A stretch of 64,000 nt of DNA, from NCBI GenBank assembly GCA_965215855.1, contig CBDCER010000003.1:1116001-1180000 (forward strand), read 5' to 3'. Source of the stretch: J027 sp965215855. GTDB lineage: Bacteria; Chloroflexota; Anaerolineae; Aggregatilineales; J027. Below, piece after piece: positions 29,050 to 37,743 of the stretch; position 1 is the first letter of the stretch, and the number at the start of each line of letters is the position of its first letter. The translations under genes and the position numbers were made by a program. Below the pieces are notes generated by a model, which saw only the letters and a program-made list of their open reading frames with translations, did no database searches and was not told where the DNA came from.

Positions 29050-30127
29050 ACATCGGGACACCCCGCGCATTCCGCAGCCAACGCTCGACGGGATGTTCAC
29101 GAATAAAACCATGCCCACCCAAGACCTGCACGCCAGCATCAGTCACAAATAAACCTGCTTTTCCGGCATATTCGCGGGCCAGATATGCAGCCCGTGTTAC
29201 TTCGTCAACTGGCTTACGGCTATCAATCTGCCAAGCTGCTTCCCACGCCATCAGACGTGTGCTATCAACCTCGATGGCACACTCGGCCAGCATGAAGGCG
29301 ATGGCCTGTTTGGTCGCAATAGGCTGTCCAAACTGGACGCGCTCTTTGGCGTAGTTCTTGGCATATTCGTAGCTGGCTCGCATGACACCAGTCGCCATTG
29401 CCGCCAAACCCACATTCATGTGATTAATCAGCCGCTGGAAGTCGATGCCATCTGCTCCGCCTAATATCAGATCAGCGGGGACGCTCACATCATCCAGGCG
29501 AACCTGGTAAGTCGGGAGACCACGAATACCCATCAGTTTTTCGCGATCTAACACCTCGACCTGGGCTTTCTCAACCAAATAGCCACCCACATCACCAGTC
29601 TCGCTGTCGCGGGCATAAACCAGCAGCCATTCAACGTCAGCAGCATTGGGTACATAGGCTTTCAGGCCATTTAGCACTACATGATCACCATCGCGGGTGG
29701 CAGTGGTAGCCTGATCGAAGGGATCGAAGCTGATGCCGGGTTCGATGAGAGCTGCGCTGGCTGGATAAGGCCTCTCTTCAGCAAAATGTGGCAAGAAGCG
29801 GGCTTTCTGATCATCTGTGCCCTGGAACAACACTGGATAGGCAAACAGGGCCGGTGTCATCAACTTAAAGGCTGTCGCCATGTCGCCATAGGCTAGTTCT
29901 TCGAGAGCTAGGACATTGGTGATGGCACTATACTCGCCAAAACCGCCCAGTTCTTCAGGAATGCTGGCCGGTAACAGGCCAAGCTCCCATCCTTTCTGGA
30001 CAATGGCATCGGGGATGTCGCTATGTTCGTCCATTTCGTGGGCATTGGCTTGCAGGTCGTTGATAGCATACCGTTTGCAGGCATCCACCAACATCTGCTG
30101 CTCTTCACTAGGGATAAATTCGAGCAT
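29027..30127 (-). CDS. Acyl-CoA dehydrogenase family protein, catalytic Glu not seen
   Basis: This 366-residue protein has the ACAD fold: N-terminal helical domain (EEQQMLVDACKRYA), ALIEPG in the middle domain, and C-terminal helices (KNYAKERVQFGQPIATKQAIA and VLGGHGFIREHPVERWLRNARG). The position of the catalytic Glu in YEGT-type enzymes reads PMFTGL, so Glu is replaced by Thr, and no Glu is apparent at the alternative helix-G site (NVGLAAMATG). It may be a non-canonical ACAD or a subunit of a heteromer. It lies 54 bp downstream of the TetR gene on the same strand and is probably in its operon. Confidence 0.88.
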   Translation of the reverse strand: MLEFIPSEEQQMLVDACKRYAINDLQANAHEMDEHSDIPDAIVQKGWELGLLPASIPEELGGFGEYSAITNVLALEELAYGDMATAFKLMTPALFAYPVLFQGTDDQKARFLPHFAEERPYPASAALIEPGISFDPFDQATTATRDGDHVVLNGLKAYVPNAADVEWLLVYARDSETGDVGGYLVEKAQVEVLDREKLMGIRGLPTYQVRLDDVSVPADLILGGADGIDFQRLINHMNVGLAAMATGVMRASYEYAKNYAKERVQFGQPIATKQAIAFMLAECAIEVDSTRLMAWEAAWQIDSRKPVDEVTRAAYLAREYAGKAGLFVTDAGVQVLGGHGFIREHPVERWLRNARGVPMFTGLVFA

Positions 30128-30181
30128 GGTTCACTCCCATCTACTACTCGTCTACCAGTCTAAAAGATGTATTGTGAATAA

Positions 30182-30814
30182 CTATGATAATTTGGTTAAA
30201 AGTGCATTCAAGAAAATATCGGCCATTTCTAAAGCAATTTCTTCACCACTCAACCGACCATCTTTGCGATACCAGACTCCCACCCAGTTGTGTGAACCGA
30301 GCATAGCTTTGGTGAAGATCGGTACATCAACCTGGCGGAAGACACCAGCAGTGATACCTTCAGTGATAGCGATATGATAAAGGTGTTCAAACTGATCGCG
30401 GTGTTTCAGATAGCTAGCACGAGAGGCTTTGTCTTCCAAGATAGTGCGGGTTTCGAAAACCAGAGCCGCCGCCACAGCGACATTCTCTGTCAGGGCAACA
30501 ATGTGTGCATAGATGGCTTTGCGGAATTTCTCGGCAGGATCGAGCGTGGTATTTTCGACAATGGCACGCACTTCACGAGTGACCATTTCAAGACCATCGG
30601 TCAGAACTTCGTGCAAAATCTGTTGTTTGCCGCCTGGAAAATGATGGTAGAGGCTGCCAGCCGTCAGAGCTACTTCGGCGGCGATGTCGGCCATTTTCGC
30701 ATCGTGATAGCTCTGGCGACGAAAAACATTGGCCGCTGCCAGCAGAATATCGTGGCGATGGACGGCTTGATCAGCGGGTTTTCTGGGCACGGACTGTCTC
30801 TTTCCATTAATCAA
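30182..30814 (-). CDS. TetR-family transcriptional regulator
   Basis: 210 residues. The N-terminal helix-turn-helix is typical (ILLAAANVFRRQSYHDAKMADIAAEVALTAGSLYHHF, with KQQILHEVL after it). The C-terminal ligand domain resembles regulators of fatty-acid degradation (QFEHLYHIAITEGITAGVFR). Encoded immediately upstream of an acyl-CoA dehydrogenase, it most likely represses this acyl-CoA operon and responds to an acyl-CoA, as FadR/PsrA-type TetR proteins do. No operator could be assigned with confidence. Confidence 0.9.
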   Translation of the reverse strand: MINGKRQSVPRKPADQAVHRHDILLAAANVFRRQSYHDAKMADIAAEVALTAGSLYHHFPGGKQQILHEVLTDGLEMVTREVRAIVENTTLDPAEKFRKAIYAHIVALTENVAVAAALVFETRTILEDKASRASYLKHRDQFEHLYHIAITEGITAGVFRQVDVPIFTKAMLGSHNWVGVWYRKDGRLSGEEIALEMADIFLNALLTKLS

Positions 30815-30863
30815 ATCACGGTTTGATTATAAACCGAGTCCGTGTTTGGGGCAAGGTGAATAC

Positions 30864-30899
30864 AAAAAAATACGGCGGAGGATCGCTCCCCCACCGCAT
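30864..30899 (-). terminator. Intrinsic terminator of the DUF11 exoprotein gene
   Basis: Read on the minus strand, a 13-bp stem closed by a GCGA tetraloop is followed by seven T. It begins 27 bases after the stop at 30926. This is the clearest intrinsic terminator in the window. Confidence 0.88.
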
Positions 30900-30925
30900 G
30901 GGTAGTTATGATGTAGTGTGATGGC

Positions 30926-33838
30926 TTAGTCGTCAGTTGGCGGGTAACCCGTATCGGGCAAACCACCGACTGTCGGTACTTGAGCCGTGGCTTCAGCGAA
31001 GCGTCCGCCATCAGCCGTCATCGTCACATAGTTCTCGAAGTATGGCGCAGCAGGGTTGCTGAGAACCGTCGTCACAACGTTGATCGTGGCGCTTTCTCCT
31101 GCGCTCAAGAACGGAATGAGAACGGTCACTGTCTGTCCGTTGACGCCAGCTGAACCGAGCGTAGTCGTCACACTGTCAATCTGCAATTCAGGCTGGAAGG
31201 TATCACTGACCACGATGTTGGTCAGGGCCTGACCTGTTGGATTGGTCACAGTGATGATCCAGGTGATTTGCTCACCGGGCAAGCCGAGTTGACCAGGTTC
31301 AAGGACACCGATCTTGCTCAGGGCCGGATCAGTAATTCCTGGACCTGGGCCTGGACCGGGACCCGGATCATCAACCGTACCCGTGCAGGACAGGGCGTAG
31401 GTGTGTGGCGAATCATCCGGATCGTTGGATTCAATAGTCAGTGTAGCGGTCAAGACACCCTCAGCCGACGGCGTACAGGTGAGCGTGCCATCCACAGCAG
31501 GGTCACCGTCTGGAATGGAGAATGGGAACGTGAAGCCAGTCAGGGCGAAGTCGGCAGCGTTCGGACCCGTAATGGTCGCGGTGTTCACATCCAGTTGCGC
31601 GGTTCCGGTCTCGAAGATTGAGAACGGAATGCTGACCGGTGTGCCAACCAGGCTGGTACCAACGTTGACGGGGCCAACTGGCGGTGTGGAGCCATAGCCA
31701 GGCGCAGCCAGAATGTCGATGGTGGTACGTGAACACTGACCGTCAGGGTTGCAGATGTCAACAGTGGCTGTGCCAGGGGTGGCGCCAGTGGTATCGATAT
31801 CAAACGTCGTTTGAGCAGGATCGCTCAAGGTACGCCAGTCGATGTTACTGACGGTGACCGGATTGAGTCCACTATCCAAGATGGTAACAGTCATAGGGCT
31901 GGCGCAGGAGGCCGACATACCTGTCGCGGGAATGTCATAGAAGCCATCGCCACCCGCCGTGCTGCCGGTTACATTGATCGTGGCCAGTGAACCGGCATTC
32001 ACTGTTGCCGGAACCGGCACGAGAGATGCGCTGGCCGGTGGTGGTGGCGCCATAATCTGGGCAACAGCCACAGCCCAATTGCCGCCAAAGGCACCAGCGG
32101 GCGTATCCTGAAATTCCTGGATGGTCCACATAGTCATGTCGTCGCAGGGATCAAGGGAAGTCTGTGAATAGTCGCCCCAGCGGGTTTCACGATCAGTGGT
32201 CTCGAAACTCTGACGCAGGTCGCCAGTGTCGGTACCAACCCAGTAGACATTCACCGAATTGGGGAACGTGCCTGCTGGATCACCCGCCAGACGTCCCGAC
32301 CAACCTGCCGAGGGGGCAAGTGCAGTCGTGTCATTGACCGTGTAGCCAGTTACCGCGTGGCCCTGGCCGGAAACCATAATGGAACCCATGAAGATATGCA
32401 GGGGATCGTTGCCGATCAGTGTTACGTCGTCGTAAATATTGCCTTCTTGCAGCACCGCGCCGCTGGCAGCGTCGATTTCCCACCAGACGACCGAGTGACG
32501 GTCACCGACAGCCGGCCACAACCGCAAGTCGCCCGTTGGACCGTTGACCGAGCTGGTCATTGAGAGCCAGACGCTCCCGTCTCGCAAGTGAGCCCCACCA
32601 ATTGCACGGAAGCCCAACGCATCCAGGCCCCAGTCACAGGCCCCTGGACAGCCGCCTCCAGCAGGAGTCGGGTTGCCAGGATAAGGAACACCAGTGCCAT
32701 AACCATCATTCTTATCGCTGATGGCAATATTCTGTGCGCTCAAGGTTGGTGTGCCAGCTGGGCCACCAGGATTGCTGATGGTCAGCAAGACGAGCGTTGT
32801 ATCGGGGTTGGATGCACCACCAACGTAGTGGCCGACGAAGTAGCTCTCAGTTGCTGTTACATCATAGTTGTCTACGGGCATTGGTGACCAGATAAATGGA
32901 GCATTGAAGTACATGTCAGTGAAAGCCGTCGTCACTGGAGAAGCATCACCACCACCTGCTGGCAGATTGGCCTTACCAATGACCCAGGCCGTGGTACCAA
33001 AGCCAGCCGGGCAGCTAAACATATTGTTGCCGATCAAAATCGCATTGACATCAACACCCAACATCGGATAGTCGGCGAAGCAGCCCACATCGTGGGGTGA
33101 GCCACCCACGGCAGCAGCAGGGTCAACAAAATAGTAAGTCCAGACCGTCGCGCCGGAGATGACGGGGCCATCGGAAATGGCGAAGACAATGCGATTGACT
33201 GCATCGCGGGTGAACGCCGAAATGACCCAAGTATCGGTCAGGCGGTCAAAACGCACACGGGGATCGCCACCTGCATTGTCGCTGGGATCAACCGAGGCAG
33301 GCCAGAATCCGTTAGCCGAAGTATCCAATGCGCCAATCGGGGCACCAGTAGCCTTGTCGTGCCAGCGATAGCAGCCGTTTTGGATGGTCGCAAACTGGGT
33401 AGGGCCAATCGCACCCTCTGTGTCAGGTGGAGTGAAGTTGAAACCATAAATCGGGGCACAGGCATTCAGGTCGATGCTCTCGAATGTCAGACCTGTGGTC
33501 TGCTGGTTAACTCCAATATTGGCAAGCGGCGGAGCCGTCCTGGCGACTATAGTTCGCGCGGTTGCCTCGGTCTCTGGCACGGCGCTGACGCCACTCTTGG
33601 GCTTCTCAATATCATAATATGGCATGTCCAGGGTTGCACCGCGCTCGGCACTGCGGGCCTGGATGCGAGACTGCGCGACTAAATCGGCATGGACGGCCTG
33701 GTACGCTGTCAACCCACCACCGTCCTGTGCAGTTGTCACAGGGGTCGAGGATTGAATGGCAGTGCCCAGGAGGACAAAAACGACAACGAGGCCCATCAGG
33801 CCCAGTTTCTTAGAAAGCGAAGCATAGGTAGTACGCAT
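30926..33838 (-). CDS. Large secreted protein with DUF11-type and choice-of-anchor-like beta domains and C-terminal LPDTG
   Basis: 970 residues. A signal peptide (about 1-37) leads to a 500-residue region that looks like a beta-propeller or exo-enzyme-like fold (DTEGAIGPTQFATIQNGCYRWHDK... DPRVRFDRLTDTWVISAF). Beta-sandwich repeats follow (NAADFALTGF... ESNDPDDSPHTY, choice-of-anchor D type), then a Pro/Gly linker and a DUF11 domain (GEQITWIITVTNPTGQALTNIVVSDTF). It ends LPDTGYPPTDD: a sortase-like motif with no membrane helix or basic tail after it. GGAGG lies three bases before the ATG. It is probably extracellular or surface-linked; function unknown. Confidence 0.82.
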   Translation of the reverse strand: MRTTYASLSKKLGLMGLVVVFVLLGTAIQSSTPVTTAQDGGGLTAYQAVHADLVAQSRIQARSAERGATLDMPYYDIEKPKSGVSAVPETEATARTIVARTAPPLANIGVNQQTTGLTFESIDLNACAPIYGFNFTPPDTEGAIGPTQFATIQNGCYRWHDKATGAPIGALDTSANGFWPASVDPSDNAGGDPRVRFDRLTDTWVISAFTRDAVNRIVFAISDGPVISGATVWTYYFVDPAAAVGGSPHDVGCFADYPMLGVDVNAILIGNNMFSCPAGFGTTAWVIGKANLPAGGGDASPVTTAFTDMYFNAPFIWSPMPVDNYDVTATESYFVGHYVGGASNPDTTLVLLTISNPGGPAGTPTLSAQNIAISDKNDGYGTGVPYPGNPTPAGGGCPGACDWGLDALGFRAIGGAHLRDGSVWLSMTSSVNGPTGDLRLWPAVGDRHSVVWWEIDAASGAVLQEGNIYDDVTLIGNDPLHIFMGSIMVSGQGHAVTGYTVNDTTALAPSAGWSGRLAGDPAGTFPNSVNVYWVGTDTGDLRQSFETTDRETRWGDYSQTSLDPCDDMTMWTIQEFQDTPAGAFGGNWAVAVAQIMAPPPPASASLVPVPATVNAGSLATINVTGSTAGGDGFYDIPATGMSASCASPMTVTILDSGLNPVTVSNIDWRTLSDPAQTTFDIDTTGATPGTATVDICNPDGQCSRTTIDILAAPGYGSTPPVGPVNVGTSLVGTPVSIPFSIFETGTAQLDVNTATITGPNAADFALTGFTFPFSIPDGDPAVDGTLTCTPSAEGVLTATLTIESNDPDDSPHTYALSCTGTVDDPGPGPGPGPGITDPALSKIGVLEPGQLGLPGEQITWIITVTNPTGQALTNIVVSDTFQPELQIDSVTTTLGSAGVNGQTVTVLIPFLSAGESATINVVTTVLSNPAAPYFENYVTMTADGGRFAEATAQVPTVGGLPDTGYPPTDD

Positions 33839-33871
33839 AAACCTCCATCCTTAAAATATAGGTTTACTAAC

Positions 33872-34405
33872 TTAACGACCGGGTGGCTCTCCGGGTGCTG
33901 GCATCTCCATGCCCTCCCCAGGAGGCGGTGGCGTATGACTGCCCTGCAATTCCGGTATGGTAGCCTGGAATTCAGTCAATGGCTCAATGTATAAAGCCTT
34001 AACTGCGGGCAAGACACGGATAGCCTCTAACTGACTTTGATCCACACGGATCAAAATTTTGTTAGTTGTTAAAAAACTGACATTGACAATAATCGCGCTA
34101 ATTGGTGGTTCTGTCAACTGATCAACAAGGGCAGTTTGTACAGATTGTATAGAAACGAGTTGAGCAACGGCGGCTTGCATGGCTTTAATAGGATCACCTG
34201 TCTCGGCTAAGACACGATGATAAACGGTGATGACAGGCTCATCGTATAGCTCTAGCCTAACGCGAATTTCTGTGTTTTCTTGAGGGGACGATGGCGAAAC
34301 GACAGCAGGCTCCTGCGGCAATGCGAGAACCACCGCACTCGCCAGGAAACCCCATAATATGAGACCAATACCAACGCTCAAAGCGCCACGTTTTTGTGCG
34401 CTCAT
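33872..34405 (-). CDS. Small secreted/anchored protein with possible I9-propeptide-like fold
   Basis: About 177 residues: an N-terminal membrane or signal segment (ALSVGIGLILWGFLASAVVLAL), a folded domain (about 45-145) and a Pro/Gly-rich tail. The middle (VSIQSVQTALVDQL ... NKILIRVDQSQLEAIRVLPAVKALYIEP) resembles the subtilisin propeptide/inhibitor I9 pattern, in which a strand and a helix lead to LPxVxxVEP; this is a weak, motif-level resemblance. ATG 34405 has GAGGTG upstream and is better than 34417. It lies 33 bp upstream of the large secreted protein and may be co-transcribed. A group II intron is inserted 77 bp upstream of its start. Confidence 0.6.
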   Translation of the reverse strand: MSAQKRGALSVGIGLILWGFLASAVVLALPQEPAVVSPSSPQENTEIRVRLELYDEPVITVYHRVLAETGDPIKAMQAAVAQLVSIQSVQTALVDQLTEPPISAIIVNVSFLTTNKILIRVDQSQLEAIRVLPAVKALYIEPLTEFQATIPELQGSHTPPPPGEGMEMPAPGEPPGR

Positions 34406-34481
34406 GTTGCACCTCAACTATTGATTGCCTCATCGTTATACAACATAATATCGCACAATGCCACCCAGAACCAGCCATAGA

Positions 34482-36360
34482 ATCGGGATAGGGGACGGGC
34501 GACCGCCCCCTCCCACACCACCGGACATGCGGGTCCGCATCCGGCGGTTCGGTCAAGTATGACGAAGATTGTACTGTTGAACGAGACTTTTCAGTCCAAA
34601 GGTCTGCCAAAAGGCATTATTGAGCGCACGATGTAGCCAGGGAGAATTGGACAGACGCCAATCACCTTGACTTGTCCCGGCGTTCAACTTCGCCCAATGT
34701 TCCGGTACTTCCAGACGTCGCAGATTACGATAACGGTTCTTGGGCGTCTTCCACTGTTTCCAGCAAAGTTGCCGTAACCGTCTTCGTAACCACTCATCCA
34801 GTCGTTGCAAATGGCCGCGAGCGTCCGCCAGCGCATAGTAATTCACCCAACCAACCGTATACTGATTGAGCGTATCGCGTATGTCTTCTAACGAGCGTCC
34901 ACTGTTGCGCCGTGTCATTCCTCGAAGGCGACGTTTGGCACGTTCCAGGCTTTGCGGTGCGATACGAATACCGACCCCACCGCCTGCTCTTCAATAGAAG
35001 CTAAAACCCAGAAACTTGCGCTTTACAGCCAAATCAACCGCACTTTTCTCACGGTTGACCTGCAAACGCATTCGGCCTTCGATGAAACGGCACGTACTTG
35101 CCATCACGCGCTCCGCTGCCCGTTTGCTCTGCACGAAGATGTTGCAATCATCGGCATAGCGCACAAACCGGTGGCCGCGTTCCGCCAACTGCTCGTCCAG
35201 TTCGGTCAGCACAATGTTACTCAATAACGGTGACAATGGCCCACCCTGCGGTGTCCCCTTGTCCGTGTCAGTGTACATGCCGCCGACCATCACCCCGGAC
35301 TTCAGATAGGCATTTACCAGTCTCAGCACCCGCTTGTCGTCTATCATAGTCTTCATTCGCGCCATCAAGCGGTCATGGTTCACCGTGTCGAAAAACTGCG
35401 CCAGATCAATGTCCACTACCCAGGTGTATCCCGCTGCTATCGTCTTCTGCGCCGCTTTCACGGCATCATGGGCACTACGCCCTGGTCGGAAACCATAGCT
35501 ATGCGGGCTGAATGTCTTCTCAAAGATCGGGCTGAGTACCTGGTGTATTGCCTGTTGGATCATTCGGTCGAGCACGGTTGGTATGCCTAACTGCCGTGTT
35601 CCACCATTCGGCTTCGGGATTTCCACCCGCTTCACTGGACTGGGCACATAACTCTCCCGTTCCAGTTTGGCGCGTATCCCTTCCCAATGCTCGCGGAGAT
35701 GGTCGGGCAGTTCTGATACCGTCATTCCGTCTATCCCCGCGGCTCCCTTGTTTCGCTGCACTTTTTCCAGTGCTGTGAACAGGTTTCCACGACTGAATAT
35801 CCGTTCCCACAGACTTGCTTCGTGTTGAGGTCTTTCCTGTCTTTCCATTTGTTCCAGTCGTGGCCTTGGCCCCGCACGCTTATCCCCAGCCGCCAGCTTT
35901 CCTTCCACGTTTGGCTCAGTCTCCCTGAGTTTCGGCTGTCCTACCACGTCTCTACGCCTTTCTCCTCAACTTCTTTTCCGTTCAGCCCTTCGCCCTGTAG
36001 TTGGCTTTCACCAACCGCCCCGGATGGTCGTTACCCCATCGACTACTACGGCCTCGGCTGACTTCTGACATTCAAAAAAACGCCAGACCTCCCCGGATAA
36101 GGTACGATAACTTTCCTCCAAGCCCTGCCACGTTTACATCACGCCACTTCTGTCCGTTGGGGCTTTACTGTCTCGTGCCAGCTTACCCGGCGCGTCATGC
36201 CTCTTTACGTGGTTCCTGTCCGTCAGGTCTGGATTTTGCCCTCCGGCTTCCTCTCCACATCTGCTCGCGCTCGATGCAGTTGCCTTCGGCTAGTGGTTCG
36301 TCGGACTAACGCCCACAGCGGACTTTCACCGCCTAGTTATCGCCCATGCCGGGCGTACAC
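34482..36360 (-). mobile_element. Group II intron, probably class C (1,879 bp)
   Basis: On the minus strand the element starts GTGTACGCCCGGCATGGGCG (36360 inwards), close to the GTGYG consensus of bacterial group II introns, and ends CCTATCCCGAT at 34482, a domain VI branch region ending AY. A domain V-like hairpin lies at about 34515-34548 (ACCGCCGGATGCG and its complement with a two-base bulge, and a short loop). It encloses a maturase gene (34553-35947) and 413 bp of 5' ribozyme sequence. The 5' exon is the T tract of an intrinsic terminator, the target preferred by class C introns. Boundaries are inferred from the motifs, not proved. Confidence 0.82.
34553..35947 (-). pseudogene. ltrA: Group II intron reverse transcriptase/maturase interrupted by an in-frame TGA
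   Basis: The reading frame from GTG 35947 encodes RT domains with IPKPNGGTRQLGIPTVLDR, SYGFRPGRSAHDA, DIDLAQFFDTVNHD, GTPQGGPLSPLLSNI and the catalytic FVRYADD. It stops at a TGA (34991-34993) after FLGFSFY. The same frame continues without shift for 146 codons with IRIAPQSLERAKRRLRG and a maturase domain (TVGWVNYYALADARG), ending at 34553. So one nonsense codon splits an otherwise complete RT-maturase of about 464 codons; no HNH endonuclease follows, as expected for class C. Without readthrough the maturase domain X would be lost. Starts at internal ATG codons are possible. Confidence 0.85.
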
Positions 36361-36389
36361 AAAAACGCGGGGCCGAAGAAGCCGCCGCG
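36361..36389 (-). terminator. Intrinsic terminator that is the group II intron insertion target
   Basis: On the minus strand, a GC-rich 24-base hairpin (CGCGG with CCGCG, GGC with GCC inside, one C-C mismatch, TTCTTC loop) is followed by TTTTT, and the intron begins right after these T residues. It ends the glycosidase-like gene, whose stop is 30 bases upstream. Confidence 0.8.
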
Positions 36390-36419
36390 CTTTGAATAAT
36401 TCAGCAGGTTGAGCTGGAT

Positions 36420-37460
36420 TTAGTCAGCAAAGGTGATTGTGCCAGTTGCCAGGTGGATTTCGGTCTTGGAACCGCCTCCAGCGGGAGCCAGGCCATAGTA
36501 GACCAGATAATCCGACTCAGTAGTGACCAACGCCGGGAAGAGCGTCAGATTATCCTCAATCAACACGATGGGGTTGTCCGCATACCGCGTCCAGTTGATG
36601 CCATCCTCGCTGTAGGCATAACCTACACCGATGACAAACGGGCCGGATAATGCTTGTGTGCCGCCTGAATAAACCATCTCCCAGCCATTCTCAGTGCGTT
36701 GGATACTGCTGCCCCAAGCCAACTGGTCGTCCCATGCGCCGCGCTCGCCTGTCATGAAGACGGGATCGCTTTCGTCAAAGGGGCGATCAGTGGTAGCAGG
36801 ATCGTCGTATTTGATCCAGGTAAGGCCGTCGGGCGAGGTTGCCATACCGACCATGCCCTGCCCCGTGCCCTGGCCGCTATAGTACATCACATAGCCTTCA
36901 TCAGTATTGAAAACAGCTTCGGGGAAGATAAACGCGCCATCCCAGCGCCGTAATGATCCAGCCTCTAGGACAGGTGTTTCGGAGCGAGTCCAGGGGCCGG
37001 TTGGCGAGGGAGCGGTGGCACGACCAATACCTTTGCCAAAGGGTGGATTGCCGGGCGTCGGCTGGCCGTTGTAGTACATCACCCAGGTATCATTCTCAAC
37101 TACGACGACTGGGCTGCTGACGCTGAACGCATCAAATCCCTCGCCGCTGGCTTCGAAGACTGGATTATCGGTGTAGCGCGTCCAGGTGACGCCATCCTCG
37201 GACGTAGCATAGCCAATGGCCTGGGGTGTGGTTGAGTTGGTGTAGGCGGTGTAGTAGAGATGATAGAGACCCTCGTGGAAGATGACATAGGGGAAGCGAA
37301 TGGATACGGAATCCCATTCATCTTCGACTCCCAACGCCAGCACCGGTTCGTCGATGGGTTGAAAATCGGCGGTGACATCTGGCCCCTGAGCGGTGGCGAT
37401 CAGCACGCTGCTGAAAACGAGTACCAATAAAACACATGCGCGGAATAGCTTGAACGACAT
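36420..37460 (-). CDS. Secreted glycosidase-like five-bladed beta-propeller protein
   Basis: About 346 residues with a signal peptide (FRACVLLVLVFSSVLIATAQ). The repeats match GH32/43/68/130-type propellers: blades with HLYYTAY, GYATSEDGVTWTRY, WVMYYNGQ, GIGRATAP, YVMYYSGQ, GMATSPDGLTWIKYDD and YAYSEDGINWTRY. The frame reaches 37640, but ATG 37460 with the perfect GAGGAGG eight bases upstream is clearly the start. Catalytic acidic residues cannot be assigned confidently, so it may be a glycoside hydrolase/phosphorylase or only a carbohydrate-binding propeller. The terminator downstream hosts the group II intron. Confidence 0.82.
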   Translation of the reverse strand: MSFKLFRACVLLVLVFSSVLIATAQGPDVTADFQPIDEPVLALGVEDEWDSVSIRFPYVIFHEGLYHLYYTAYTNSTTPQAIGYATSEDGVTWTRYTDNPVFEASGEGFDAFSVSSPVVVVENDTWVMYYNGQPTPGNPPFGKGIGRATAPSPTGPWTRSETPVLEAGSLRRWDGAFIFPEAVFNTDEGYVMYYSGQGTGQGMVGMATSPDGLTWIKYDDPATTDRPFDESDPVFMTGERGAWDDQLAWGSSIQRTENGWEMVYSGGTQALSGPFVIGVGYAYSEDGINWTRYADNPIVLIEDNLTLFPALVTTESDYLVYYGLAPAGGGSKTEIHLATGTITFAD

Positions 37461-37629
37461 TGATAGATTCCTCCTCATGGCGTCATGAAATACAATACAG
37501 ATATTCGGTTGTAGGTATGAAAATGTGAGAAAAAACTGGATGGTAATTGACGATAATGAGGCGGCGCTTGCGCGGGGTCCGCACTCGACTAGATTACGCG
37601 CTATGGTGGAGATGGGTTCAGGGGAATTG

Positions 37630-37661
37630 AAAAGAGGCACTCAGCGGGGAGCGCCTCTTTT
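37630..37661 (-). terminator. Terminator hairpin with A/T flanks
   Basis: AAAAGAGGC pairs with GCCTCTTTT over 9 bp and the stem extends inwards through CTC/GAG. It lies 83 bases beyond the stop of the repeat/HEPN-like gene (minus strand) and upstream of the glycosidase-like gene. T residues at both ends allow bidirectional action. Confidence 0.72.
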
Positions 37662-37743
37662 ATATCAGGGTTTGGGATCTAGCATCAGGTAAGCAATACA
37701 ATGCCCCACTTATATGCACAACGACAGATACGAGCTAACATCA

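Noticed and set aside
34672..36412. Several plus-strand frames across the group II intron
   Set aside because: They oppose the RT frame and the ribozyme, have no recognisable domains, and mirror the minus-strand coding and structured RNA.
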